From: Pseudonocardiaceae bacterium
Lineage (GTDB): Bacteria > Actinomycetota > Actinomycetes > Mycobacteriales > Pseudonocardiaceae
Direction of reading: 5' to 3'
Length of the DNA stretch: 20,663 nt
Assembly (NCBI GenBank): GCA_025937115.1
Contig: JAICSB010000011.1
Location: 1 to 20,663, forward strand
This document shows positions 6,549 to 14,240 of the stretch, piece after piece (position 1 is the first letter of the stretch; each line of letters opens with the position of its first letter). The position numbers were made by a program, and so were the translations under genes. The notes under the pieces are model-generated. The model did no database searches. It saw only the letters and a program-made list of their open reading frames with translations, and had not been told where the DNA came from.

Positions 6549-9103
6549 CCACCAGCGTGAACCAAACCGAGAACTTCCTCCAAGAGACGTTCGGCGACCG
6601 GCCGGGATACGTGGCGCTGGCATTCGGGCTCGGCCAGTACCGCAACGCCGAGGGCAAGTACAAGTTCCGCGAATGGCGCGATGGCGCCGCGCAGCGGTTC
6701 GCCTGGCCCGCCGGGCGCGCGGCGCTGATTGCGGCCGTGATCGAGGTGACCGACCGGGCGGACGTCTTCGTGTGCCCGGCGCTGCGGGCCACACCCACCC
6801 GCAACAAAGGCGGCGCCGTGCCCCTGGCGCGGTTGTGGGCCGACCTGGACGCCGAACCGGCCGACGAGGCGCTGTGGCGCAAGCTGGAGGCGTGGGTGGT
6901 GGCTTCTGGGCAACCGGGGCACCGCCACGCCTACGTCGCGCTCAGCGAGCCCGTGGACCTCGCCACGCACGCGGTACTGAACAAGGCCCTAGCCGCGCGC
7001 CTGGGCGCCGATGCGAAGTGGTCCGACGAGTCGTTGCTACGGCTGCCCGGCACGCTGAACTTCAAGCCGACCGTGCCGGTAAACGGAGCCGCGCCGCAAC
7101 TGCCCGCGCCGGTGACCATCGAGCCGGGCTGGAGCGGGAGGTTGTGGTCACCGGCCGAGATAGCCGACCTGCTCGGCGTGGACCTGTCGGCGCTACAGGA
7201 CGAGGCCGTAGTGGTCGAAACGGTCGACGGCGAGGAGATCGATCTCGACTCGCTGCCTGCCGCTATCGCCGAGGCCTTGGCCGACATCGACTCCGCTGAT
7301 CGCAGCACGCCGACTTTCACGCTGATCATGCGGTGCCGGGCACACGGGCTGACCCAAGCCCAAGCGGTGACCATCGCCGAGACCTACCCGCCTGCCGTCG
7401 AGAAGTACGGCCCGCGCTCCGGTGGTGTCGCCGGGGAGGTTGCCCGCTGCTGGGCCAAGCCGCTGAGCCAAGGCGAGACGGAGGCGCAGTGGGTCAGGTC
7501 GGTGGTCGGCGATGAGGAGTTCGAGCGCAAGCTGGCGGAGGCGCGGAACGCCGGGGGGACGAACGGGGTCACTGACCCACCGGCACCGGCGGGCGAGACG
7601 GCCCAGGGAGCGCAGAGCGCGGGTGCACCGGCGGCTCCGCCCACACAAACGCGCGCAGCGGGCGGGGTTCGGCGGATCACGATCGCGGCGGCGTCGTCCA
7701 TCAAGCCGCAACGCGTGCGGTGGCTATGGGAAGACCGACTGCCGCTGCCGGGGCTGTCGCTGCTCGGCGGCCGGGAAGGCATCGGGAAGTCGACCTGCGC
7801 CTACCAGCTCGCCGCCGACATCACCCGCGGCACGCTGGCCGGGGAGTTCTACGGCACACCACGGGCGGTGGCGATCGCGGCTACCGAGGACTCCTGGCCA
7901 CACACCGTGGTGCCCCGGCTCATGGCCGCCGGTGCCGACCTCGACAGGGTGTTCCGAGTCGACGCGATGACGCCCCAAGACGTCGAGACAGGGCTCGTGC
8001 TGCCGGAGGATCTGATCGGGCTGCGAGCAGCGCTTATCGGGCTGAACGCGGCGCTGCTGCTGCTGGACCCGCTGATGTCCCGGCTGGCGGCGAGCTTGGA
8101 CACGCACAAAGACTCGGAGGTGCGCCAGGCGCTGGAGCCGCTGGTCAAGGTGGCGCAGGACTGCGATGTCGCCGTGTTGGGCATCATTCACGTCAATAAA
8201 TCGAACTCAACCGACCCGCTCAATTCCCTGATGGGCTCTCGCGCGTTTGCCGCTGTCGCGCGGGCTGTGTTGTTCTGCATGGTCGATCCAGATGACGAAA
8301 CCGAGGAGCGCCGGTTACTCGGGCTGCCGAAAAACAATCTCGGCCGAACCGATGTGCCTACACGGATCTTCCGGATCAAAAACAAGTTCGTGGCGCACAC
8401 AGACGACGGGGACGTGTGGACAGGCGCGCTGGAGTGGCTCGGCGAGGTCCAGCAGAGTATGAGAAGCGTAATCGAGGCAAGCCAACTGAACTCGGAGGAC
8501 CGAACCGCGAAATCGGAGGCGATGGTGTGGCTACACGCGTACCTCACTGGGATGGGCGGACGGGTGGACAGCGCAGTAGCCAGTGCAGAAGGCAAGAAAG
8601 CGGGGCACTCGTTGGCCGCAATCAAGCGGGCGCGCAGCACACTAAAGATCAGGCCGGTGAGACGGCTCGCCTTCCAGGCCGGGACGGACTGGGTACTGCC
8701 CGACGTCGCGGCGGCGGCATCTGTGGCAGGAACCAGCAGGAACCCGGCGGGAGGGGGGGAATCGCCCGATGTGGACAAATCCCAGTCAGCTCACGCGCGC
8801 GGGGGGAGACATATTAGTGAGCTAACTGAACTAACTGAGCCGACTAGTCACACAGAGCTACGTACCAGTGACTCCCCGCACACACTCAGCTCACTCAGCT
8901 CAGTTAGCGCAGTCAGCGCGAACCCCCCGCGAGGTGAGCCGACTGGAGCGCCCCCCGCGACGGGCTACGCGCCGGTTCAGGCCGTACGGCCAGCCCCGCC
9001 GCCCCGCCAGACGCCGTGCAAGCACGGGCAAACGGGCCTCTGCCTGCCGTGCTACGCAGACACCACAAGCCTCGCCCAGAAAACGCGAAAGGAAGCCAAA
9101 TGA
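6545..9103 (+). CDS. Replication protein: RepB-type primase domain fused to RecA-like ATPase (AAA_25)
   Basis: An 852-residue multidomain replicase. Residues 1-190 form a RepB-like primase domain: catalytic-type DLD (Asp100, Asp102 in LWADLDAEP), GHRHAYVALSEPVD, and the R.PGT.N.K motif (R166 to K174, RLPGTLNFK). Residues about 385-640 are a RecA-fold ATPase: Walker A GREGIGKST (Lys415), Walker B ALLLLDPLMSRL, and GIIHVNKSNSTDP followed by GSRAFAAVARAV. The region after about 640 looks helical and winged-helix-like. A low-complexity Thr/Ser/Leu stretch (encoded by the iterons at 8818-8920) follows, ending in a Cys/His cluster (PCKHGQTGLCLPCY) that may bind zinc. It probably primes and unwinds the excised circle. 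It starts by ATGA overlap with the preceding gene. Confidence 0.92.
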   Translation: MTTSVNQTENFLQETFGDRPGYVALAFGLGQYRNAEGKYKFREWRDGAAQRFAWPAGRAALIAAVIEVTDRADVFVCPALRATPTRNKGGAVPLARLWADLDAEPADEALWRKLEAWVVASGQPGHRHAYVALSEPVDLATHAVLNKALAARLGADAKWSDESLLRLPGTLNFKPTVPVNGAAPQLPAPVTIEPGWSGRLWSPAEIADLLGVDLSALQDEAVVVETVDGEEIDLDSLPAAIAEALADIDSADRSTPTFTLIMRCRAHGLTQAQAVTIAETYPPAVEKYGPRSGGVAGEVARCWAKPLSQGETEAQWVRSVVGDEEFERKLAEARNAGGTNGVTDPPAPAGETAQGAQSAGAPAAPPTQTRAAGGVRRITIAAASSIKPQRVRWLWEDRLPLPGLSLLGGREGIGKSTCAYQLAADITRGTLAGEFYGTPRAVAIAATEDSWPHTVVPRLMAAGADLDRVFRVDAMTPQDVETGLVLPEDLIGLRAALIGLNAALLLLDPLMSRLAASLDTHKDSEVRQALEPLVKVAQDCDVAVLGIIHVNKSNSTDPLNSLMGSRAFAAVARAVLFCMVDPDDETEERRLLGLPKNNLGRTDVPTRIFRIKNKFVAHTDDGDVWTGALEWLGEVQQSMRSVIEASQLNSEDRTAKSEAMVWLHAYLTGMGGRVDSAVASAEGKKAGHSLAAIKRARSTLKIRPVRRLAFQAGTDWVLPDVAAAASVAGTSRNPAGGGESPDVDKSQSAHARGGRHISELTELTEPTSHTELRTSDSPHTLSSLSSVSAVSANPPRGEPTGAPPATGYAPVQAVRPAPPPRQTPCKHGQTGLCLPCYADTTSLAQKTRKEAK
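8785..8920. repeat. 9-bp iterons in two opposed arrays inside the replicase gene (candidate replication origin)
   Basis: Consensus TGAGCTAAC. Three head-to-tail direct copies lie at 8818, 8827 and 8836. Four tandem copies in the opposite orientation start at 8885, 8894, 8903 and 8912 (CTCAGCTCA twice, then GTTAGCGCA and GTCAGCGCG), and one more inverted copy (GTCAGCTCA) is at 8785-8793. The 40-base gap between arrays contains AGTCAC and GTGACT as an inverted pair. Because the period is 9, the arrays also encode short amino acid repeats (ELT, LSS). Arrays of this type are typical binding sites for a Rep protein, and location within or beside rep is common in plasmids. Confidence 0.7.
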
Positions 9104-9564
9104 CCACGACCACTCTCACTCGCGAGCAGGCCGTCACCCGTATCTCCGCCCCCATCGCGGATCGCTTCGCCTACGTCATTTTGACGACCCCCGACGCGCT
9201 GACTGCCGGGTTGCCTGAGCGTCTCACGCTGCTGCCCCCTGGGTGGCTCGCCTACCTCGATCGCGGCGACGATTGCGTATTGGAGACCGATAACGCGGGC
9301 GCAATCTCCTTAGCCGCCGCATTGTTCCCCGTGGCCGTTATCATCACGGTTCCCAAGACAATCCCGGCCAGCGTTCTGTCGGAGGCTCTCGGCCAGGAGG
9401 TCCCGCCGGACGGGTCACAGGACCTGATAATGCTGACCACTGATCTGGAGAAGGCTTGTGGGTGGCCTGGCCCGGAAAGGCAGGTCTGGCCGGAGATCTT
9501 TCTCGACGCGCTGGATCGTGTGGACCCTGACATGGTCTCGGCAATCCGCGCAGCCGCTATCTGA
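9100..9564 (+). CDS. Hypothetical protein downstream of the replicase
   Basis: A 154-residue protein starting MTTTTLTREQAVTRI at an ATG overlapping the replicase stop (ATGA); AAAGGAAG upstream gives a ribosome site. The sequence looks like a soluble alpha/beta fold (RFAYVILTTPDALTAGLP; ISLAAALFPVAVIITVPKT; DLIMLTTDLEKACG) and is acidic overall. No domain recognised. Tight coupling makes co-expression with the replicase near certain; the role is unknown. Confidence 0.78.
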   Translation: MTTTTLTREQAVTRISAPIADRFAYVILTTPDALTAGLPERLTLLPPGWLAYLDRGDDCVLETDNAGAISLAAALFPVAVIITVPKTIPASVLSEALGQEVPPDGSQDLIMLTTDLEKACGWPGPERQVWPEIFLDALDRVDPDMVSAIRAAAI

Positions 9565-9588
9565 CGAATCACCCGACGAAAGGGAATC

Positions 9589-9972
9589 ATGACCCCCTGT
9601 CCGCGATGCGGCGCCGAGTCGGCCTATGAACTGTTGTGCGAGCCGTGCGAGTCGATCAGCCATGCCGAAGCCTTCCGGCCGCTCGCCGATTACGTCCGCG
9701 CCAGACCGTGTCCGGATTGCTCGGCACCACCTGGCACCGACTGCCAGCACCCCCGCCGTGCCGCCCTTGCGGTGAGCCACTTGCTGCGAGACGGGACTGA
9801 CGCTCCCCCGCCGGAGCTGCGGGAACCGGGCCGCTGCTATTCGACGCTGCCGCCGGTCACCGAGCCCGCGCCAGACCCCCCGGCAGCGCAACGCTTGGCT
9901 CAGCTCATGGGCCCGTTGCCCCCGGCCGAGCCGTCCCCCATCGACCCCCCGTTCTGGGCGGAGCTGATTTGA
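9589..9972 (+). CDS. Small zinc-finger-like protein
   Basis: A 127-residue protein with two likely metal-binding clusters: CPRCGAE with CEPC (Cys4, Cys7 and a second CxxC near residues 17-20), then CPDCSAPPGTDCQHPRR with a following His (SHLL), a pattern common in small actinobacterial zinc-finger proteins. The C-terminal third is Pro-rich and acidic. ATG 9589 has an AAAGGGA ribosome site. It follows the previous gene by 24 bases and probably closes the replicase operon. It may bind nucleic acid, but nothing shows that directly. Confidence 0.72.
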   Translation: MTPCPRCGAESAYELLCEPCESISHAEAFRPLADYVRARPCPDCSAPPGTDCQHPRRAALAVSHLLRDGTDAPPPELREPGRCYSTLPPVTEPAPDPPAAQRLAQLMGPLPPAEPSPIDPPFWAELI

Positions 9973-10129
9973 CTCAGTACGGACTGATATGAGCTATTCG
10001 ATCTTCATTTCCCCTGGTCGGTGCGCCACAACTGTCCCAAACCGTCCCGGTACGCCCCCACTCGGTACAGGCCGACCCGTACCCGTTGATCTTCGTTTGC
10101 GCAGGTCAGTTACGCCGACACCGCAGATT

Positions 10130-10143
10130 GTTGACGCGTCAAC
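10130..10143. promoter_or_regulatory. Perfect 14-bp palindrome (possible operator)
   Basis: GTTGACGCGTCAAC is a perfect palindrome 52 bases before the TTG start at 10196; it contains TTGACG, a -35-like hexamer. Just upstream (10102-10109) is GCAGGTCAG, also present in the recombinase promoter at 10512-10520, so the two genes may share a regulator. The 9973-10195 gap otherwise holds no gene. Confidence 0.4.
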
Positions 10144-10195
10144 CACCCCACCATGGCGCCGATACTTGGCTGAAATAGTCTGCGAGGAGCTGAAA

Positions 10196-10456
10196 TTGAC
10201 CACGACCGCCCGCCCCACGGCCGCCGACGCCTTGGCCACGCTGGCGTTGATTCATGCCGTGCGCCGGGGCGACGAGTCGGCCACAGCGCGAGTGTGGGAT
10301 AGCTGCAACCGTGCCGCCGTGGTCCGCTGTTTGGTGACGCTGGTGACGCGCGCACTGGCGGCACAGCCTGAGCCGATCGAGGCGTTTCTTGACCGACTGG
10401 CCGATCCCGCCATCGCCCGCGTGTCGGATCCTGATCCTCGAGAAAGTGGATCATGA
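10196..10456 (+). CDS. Small hypothetical protein (TTG start)
   Basis: An 86-residue ORF. TTG 10196 is chosen because GAGGAG stands seven bases before it and because the upstream in-frame extension (to 9989) is Pro/Arg-rich and unlike protein. The product (TAADALATLALIHAVRRGDE, then VVRCLVTLVTRALAAQPEPI) looks like a helical bundle. Family not recognised. Its stop is about 80 bases before the recombinase; the two are probably transcribed separately. Confidence 0.6.
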   Translation: MTTTARPTAADALATLALIHAVRRGDESATARVWDSCNRAAVVRCLVTLVTRALAAQPEPIEAFLDRLADPAIARVSDPDPRESGS

Positions 10457-10503
10457 AAGATGCCCACGTGATGATCGTTTACGTTAATAATCCGTCCGGA
10501 TTG

Positions 10504-10538
10504 TTTACACCGCAGGTCAGCGCGCTTAGGCTGACCAC
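10504..10538 (+). promoter_or_regulatory. Leaderless promoter with overlapping inverted-repeat operator
   Basis: TTTACA (10504-10509), a 17-base spacer and TAGGCT (10527-10532), with ATG six bases further on: transcription should start at or next to the start codon, and no ribosome site is present. A perfect 7-bp inverted repeat GGTCAGC/GCTGACC (10515-10521, 10530-10536; 8-base gap) covers the spacer, the -10 and the start site, where a bound repressor would block polymerase. Confidence 0.72.
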
Positions 10539-11246
10539 ATGCGACTCGTGGCCTACCTCCGCGTCAGCTCCACCACCCAGCTCGACGGCTTCGGCCTCGA
10601 CGTCCAGCGCAAGGCCGTCCGGGCGTGGGCCGCGGCCAACGGGCACCGGATCGTCGCCGAGCACGTCGACAAGGGCATATCCGGCGCGACTGACGCCGTG
10701 GACCGGCCGGGGCTGTCCGACGCACTGGAGCAGATCCGCCGCCCACCGCACGCGGACGGGATCATTGCAGCTCGGCTGGACCGGCTGGCCCGAGCGCTCA
10801 CGGTGCAGGAGGCAATCCTCGCGCTGTGCTGGCGGGAAGGCGCGCGGGTGTTCACCGCTGACGCCGGTGAGGTGCAGCGTGATGACCCCGACGACCCTAT
10901 GCGCGTCGCGATGCGCCAGATGGCCGGTGTGTTCGCCGAGCTGGACCGGCGGACCACGGTCAAGCGGTTGCGAGATGGGATCCGGGCCAAGGCTGAGACC
11001 GGCCGCAAGGCCACCGGCCGCTACGCCTTCGGCTATGAGGGCACCGGCAAGGGCCGCGAGCGCGATGCTGCCCCGCGGGCCGATGAGCAGCGAGCAGTAC
11101 GCCGGATCGTTGAGCTGCGGGCCGCTGGTGCGCCCTATCGGACGATCGCGGCCACGCTGGACGCCGAAGGTCTACGCCCGAGAAAGGCCGCGTCCTGGTC
11201 GGCAGCGGCGGTGCGCAACGTGGCCATGCGGGAGTCGGCTGGCTGA
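10539..11246 (+). CDS. Short serine recombinase (resolvase-type, no zinc ribbon)
   Basis: A 235-residue serine recombinase. The catalytic domain has the nucleophile Ser10 in YLRVSS, DVQRKAVRAWA, DKGISGATDAVDRPGL, the Arg-rich ARLDRLARAL, and FAELDRRTTVKRLRDGI (helix E). A shortened recombinase domain follows (RKATGRYAFGYE ... YRTIAATLDAEGLRPRKAASW). It stops where large integrases continue into a zinc ribbon and coiled coil, so it is either a compact family member (resolvase/invertase-like) or a truncated integrase. It has its own leaderless promoter with operator and probably acts separately from the integrase at 3430, for example in multimer resolution or inversion. Catalytic residues look intact. 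Confidence 0.88.
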   Translation: MRLVAYLRVSSTTQLDGFGLDVQRKAVRAWAAANGHRIVAEHVDKGISGATDAVDRPGLSDALEQIRRPPHADGIIAARLDRLARALTVQEAILALCWREGARVFTADAGEVQRDDPDDPMRVAMRQMAGVFAELDRRTTVKRLRDGIRAKAETGRKATGRYAFGYEGTGKGRERDAAPRADEQRAVRRIVELRAAGAPYRTIAATLDAEGLRPRKAASWSAAAVRNVAMRESAG

Positions 11247-11254
11247 CCGGTGCG

Positions 11255-11506
11255 ATGGTGGCCGCCATGGCTGACAACCGCGCCGCCGCCTTGTCGGCCG
11301 CCGTCGCCCTGACCACGGCGCACCTCGATGCCGTCGAGGTCGACCGCGCCGACCTGCTGGACGGGCTGACCGATCGCGAGGTCGCGGATGCCGCCGTTTG
11401 GTTGGCCCGTCTGCTGGCTGAGCACGCGGCGCACGACACCGGACCGGTGATGCTGCGAGTCGTGGGCCAGGTCGCCGCCTACGTGAGCGCGGGCGGACAG
11501 CTGTGA
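11255..11506 (+). CDS. Small hypothetical protein
   Basis: An 83-residue ORF 8 bases after the recombinase. It is probably a helical protein (AALSAAVALTTAHLDAVEVD; LLDGLTDREVADAAVWLARL) with an acidic bias. ATG 11255 or ATG 11267 (MADNRAA) could start it; neither has a strong ribosome site, so coupling to the recombinase is likely. Its stop overlaps the GTG of the next ORF. Not recognised. Confidence 0.65.
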   Translation: MVAAMADNRAAALSAAVALTTAHLDAVEVDRADLLDGLTDREVADAAVWLARLLAEHAAHDTGPVMLRVVGQVAAYVSAGGQL

Positions 11507-11610
11507 TCGCCGCTGAGTCGCCCTGTACGGTCGCCCGCCGCTCCGGCCCGGCCAGACACCCTCGGCACCGGCAGATCGCCCCACAGCGTCGCGTCTGGCC
11601 GCCCGGATGA
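11503..11610 (+). CDS. 35-residue Arg-rich ORF coupled at both ends
   Basis: GTG 11503 overlaps the preceding stop (GTGA) and its stop overlaps the following ATG (ATGA), a pattern hard to explain unless it is translated. The product is highly basic: ARRSGPARHPRHRQIAPQRR. The core RHR.IA.QRR recurs in a decayed frame at 13227-13373 (RHREIARQRR), which supports a real protein family in this element. Function unknown; RNA or DNA binding is possible given the charge. Confidence 0.5.
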   Translation: MIAAESPCTVARRSGPARHPRHRQIAPQRRVWPPG

Positions 11611-12095
11611 CCACGGAGTGCGCGGTGCTGGTCGGGGGATGCGTAGTCGTGCCCGGTCCGCTGCTTGCCGCGCTACTCGCCGAGCTGCAGGCGCCGAGGC
11701 AGCGACCACCGATGGGCGTCGCCGTGCCGCGCCGGTCACCGGCCATCGCCGCCCTAGTCGACCTCGTGAGATCCGGCGCCATCGAACATCGGCAACGGCT
11801 ACGCGCAACCGGCGAAAGTTTCGCATTGGCCACACAACCGCCATCCGCGACAGAATCGGCGGCGTCGGCGCGACCGGTCGGCGGCCTTTCGATGGGCGAG
11901 GTGGTAAGCGTGGCGGATGTTGCGGGAATGCTTGGGTGTAGCCCCCAGTACGTGAGAGTGCTCGCGAGGAGTGGCGCACTACCGGGTGCGCGTAAGGCTC
12001 GCGGTATCGGTAACGGGAGCGGTCCCGCTCGAACGTGTTGGCGCATCCCCGCAATGTCCGTTCACGCTTATCTCGCCGATCGTGCGGTGGCGTGA
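11607..12095 (+). CDS. HTH-domain protein with variable N-terminus
   Basis: A 162-residue protein. The C-terminal 65 residues form a MerR/excisionase-like HTH: VSVADVAGMLGCSPQYVRVL, then RSGALPGARKARG and CWRIPAMSVHAYL. The N-terminal half (GPLLAALLAELQAPRQRPP; IAALVDLVRSGAIEHRQRL) is helical, with a linker rich in Ala/Ser. The start overlaps the preceding small ORF (ATGA); the stop overlaps the next start (TGATG). It is probably a DNA-binding regulator or recombination accessory factor of this module, perhaps a directionality factor for the short recombinase; that link is inference. Confidence 0.75.
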   Translation: MTTECAVLVGGCVVVPGPLLAALLAELQAPRQRPPMGVAVPRRSPAIAALVDLVRSGAIEHRQRLRATGESFALATQPPSATESAASARPVGGLSMGEVVSVADVAGMLGCSPQYVRVLARSGALPGARKARGIGNGSGPARTCWRIPAMSVHAYLADRAVA

Positions 12096-12727
12096 TGACA
12101 ATCTTTAGGCGTAATGGCCAGCCAGCCGCCGTGCCGGACGACGACGTGCATGGTCACGAGCGCGTGTTGAGCGACCGGCGCAATGAGACTATCGGCCTGA
12201 TCAGCCAAGTGCGCACCCGTATCGCCACTCTGGAGGAGGAACACGGCGCCAGTCTCCTAGAGGGTCGATTCGAGGACCACGCCGCCGCCGCTGATTTGCT
12301 GGAATCGGCACGTACTGAGTGCCACCGTCTAGAGGCCGCCGCCGCCGCTCTGCACGAGGCGCAACAGGCGGTCAATCGCGAGCGTCAGCAGCGGGACATG
12401 CAAACCCGTATCGCGGAATGCGACCAGGCCCGCGAGGAGGCAATGGCGCGGTGTCAGCAACGTCTCGCGGATCTGCCGGTGATAATCGCCGAGGCCCAGC
12501 AAGTTGCCCGTGCCGCACTCGCCGACGAACAGGATCTCCAAGAGGCCGAGCGAGAGGCGAAACTCCTCCGGGCCCAGTTGGCGCATTTCGATGACCCACA
12601 GTTCAGCGTTCCGCGAATCGTTCTCTCGGCACCGGTCACGGCAGCATTCGAAAGAAATCCCGAATACCGGAGCCTGGCAAATGGCACGTGGTATACCGGA
12701 CTTGCAGCTCCAGCAGCTCGGCAATAA
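12095..12727 (+). CDS. Coiled-coil hypothetical protein
   Basis: A 210-residue protein dominated by long charged helices (residues about 25-165): RIATLEEEHGASLLEGRFED, CHRLEAAAAALHEAQQAVNR, LQEAEREAKLLRAQLAHFDD, with heptad-like spacing of hydrophobic residues. A short tail (FSVPRIVLSAPVTAAFERNP) resembles a peptide rather than a helix. The start at 12095 overlaps the previous stop. Similar coiled-coil proteins are common in actinobacterial phage-like and plasmid regions, without known function. Likely cytoplasmic; no signal peptide or membrane segment. Confidence 0.75.
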   Translation: MTIFRRNGQPAAVPDDDVHGHERVLSDRRNETIGLISQVRTRIATLEEEHGASLLEGRFEDHAAAADLLESARTECHRLEAAAAALHEAQQAVNRERQQRDMQTRIAECDQAREEAMARCQQRLADLPVIIAEAQQVARAALADEQDLQEAEREAKLLRAQLAHFDDPQFSVPRIVLSAPVTAAFERNPEYRSLANGTWYTGLAAPAARQ

Positions 12728-12891
12728 CTCAATACTTGCGCGGCGTCGTCAAACTCACCGGAGGCGAGCCCACAGTCCGCCATGTTATTCGGAATGCAAG
12801 GTGAGGTAGCGATTTTGCCTCTCCTTTCGGTCGCGCAGACCCCACCTGCGATTGCCCGCGCATTCATTCCCAGGACACAGAAAGGCCCGTC

Positions 12892-13194
12892 ATGGCTAAG
12901 CACAAGCTCCCCCCGGCATCGGCGTATTCCGGTTCCACCGCTGAGGCCGATCGTTTCCAGGATTACCAGCGGATCAACGAAGGTTTGCCGCCATTGCTCG
13001 GCGCAGCGATCACCGAGGCACAGCCCGCGCCACCCGCTCCGGTTCCGGATCTCCCACCATTGCACGAGCTGAGAACTTCCGATCCGGACGCTTTCAACGA
13101 ACTGCGCCGCGCCTACGCCAATTCAGTTTTCGCCGGTCACGATTCTCGGCGCGACGGCGGGCACAGCCCGTTCAATCGAGGTGTCGGGGACTGA
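12892..13194 (+). CDS. Small Pro-rich hypothetical protein
   Basis: A 100-residue ORF (MAKHKLPPASAYSG...) with a GAAAGG ribosome site before ATG 12892. It has an acidic N-terminal part, a Pro/Ala linker (QPAPPAPVPDLPPL), and a helical end (DPDAFNELRRAYANSVFAG). A 164-base gap separates it from the coiled-coil gene, without an obvious promoter or hairpin. No family recognised; codon use is like the neighbouring genes, which supports it as real. Confidence 0.65.
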   Translation: MAKHKLPPASAYSGSTAEADRFQDYQRINEGLPPLLGAAITEAQPAPPAPVPDLPPLHELRTSDPDAFNELRRAYANSVFAGHDSRRDGGHSPFNRGVGD

Positions 13195-14240
13195 GCGGTC
13201 GGCCGACGCCCTCCGAGAGGCCCTGAGAGCCCGTCTGCCGAGCCCGCCCTACGGATCACACCAGGCACCGGGAGATCGCCCGGCAGCGGCGAAACCAGCC
13301 CACCGCGCGCCACCAACACGAAAATGCGCTCCACGTCGCGCGCGCCCGCGAGAAGCCTCCGAAAACGCGCTGACCACGACAAACGCCCACTCGGCGCCCC
13401 GTACACGACCCCCGGCGTCCGGCGACGGTGTGTGCCGTCCAGCGGCGCGGATCCGCTCGGCGACCACCTGTACATCACCCGAACTGTCAGGGATCGCACA
13501 AGATCGCACAGATCCGCGACAAATCGGCGTAACCACAGGTCAGCGTGCTACGACCTTGTCTCGGATGTCCGTACCAAGATCAAACTAACCGCGTCAGTCC
13601 AAGATCATGATACGGCAGCCGCTACACGGCCGCTACGGCTCTGACCAGGCATGTAGGGGATGTGCAGGGGCAAACCAAGATTGTTTGCAGGAGACCGAAG
13701 CACGTCCCCAACAGCTATTGATCTCCCTCGGCCGGACACCCGCCGGAGCACCGGCACGACCCGCACCGCTCGCACGGACCGAGGCAGTGATCGGCGCATT
13801 TTCCACAATCGCCCTGGCATTCCGAAGGACGCCGATCCTCACATCGACCACATTTGTCAGGGCGTCGGCACGGACCCGGACAGCACGGATCCCCGCCCTG
13901 ATGTGTGTGTGGCAGATCTGGGCCCCTATCGGGCTGGAATGCCCTTCGGCACACGCTATGAATGCATTCCGGGGGCACGCGGTGCCAACAGCCCTCCGGC
14001 GCGTGGCATTTCGGCCAGGGGTTCGGCACGAATCCGCGCGTTCGGTGTCCGCCACCCGGCCGACTCCGACGCCGAGGCTTGCGGACCGGAACGCTGGTAA
14101 GCCACCCAGCCGGGGCGGATCGCTTCGTGCCGGGGACGCTGGTCAGCCAGGTGGCCACACTATTGATCCTGCCCCGGCTCTGGGATTGTGCGCGGGAGTG
14201 CGTGATTCCCGAACGGGATCCTGTGCCGATGTCACGGGAT
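13195..14240. other. About 1 kb without a convincing gene; repeats, hairpins and an ambiguous Cys-rich frame
   Basis: Several overlapping frames are open on both strands, and none has a ribosome site plus protein-like sequence. The most suggestive is a minus-strand frame ending at 13715, whose last 45 codons are Cys-rich (CGRCEDRRPSECQGDC, CLGPCERCGSCRCSGGC), possibly a small metal-binding protein; the start is unclear. Other signals: GATCGCACA twice in tandem (13492, 13502), CCAAGAT three times (13574, 13599, 13675), and a perfect hairpin GCAAAC/GTTTGC (13670-13688) with the third copy in its loop. It may hold a cis-acting site or decayed genes. Confidence 0.4.
13227..13373 (+). pseudogene. 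Decayed relative of the 35-residue Arg-rich ORF
   Basis: An open stretch between two in-frame stops with no ATG or GTG at its head. It encodes TRHREIARQRR, matching PRHRQIAPQRR of the ORF at 11503; the DNA is similar over about 30 bases (13263 onward against 11563 onward). It lies just after the gene at 12892, as the first copy lies just after the gene at 11255. Best read as a degenerate duplicate. Confidence 0.4.

Noticed and set aside
10453..11274. A 273-residue frame overlapping the short recombinase
   Set aside because: It is Ser/Arg/Pro-rich low complexity and out of frame with an enzyme whose catalytic motifs are all visible.
13181..13588. A 135-residue plus-strand frame starting GTG at the end of the gene at 12892
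   Set aside because: Stop-overlap is suggestive, but the product is Arg/Pro/Thr-rich without structure, with weak third-position bias and a competing frame.
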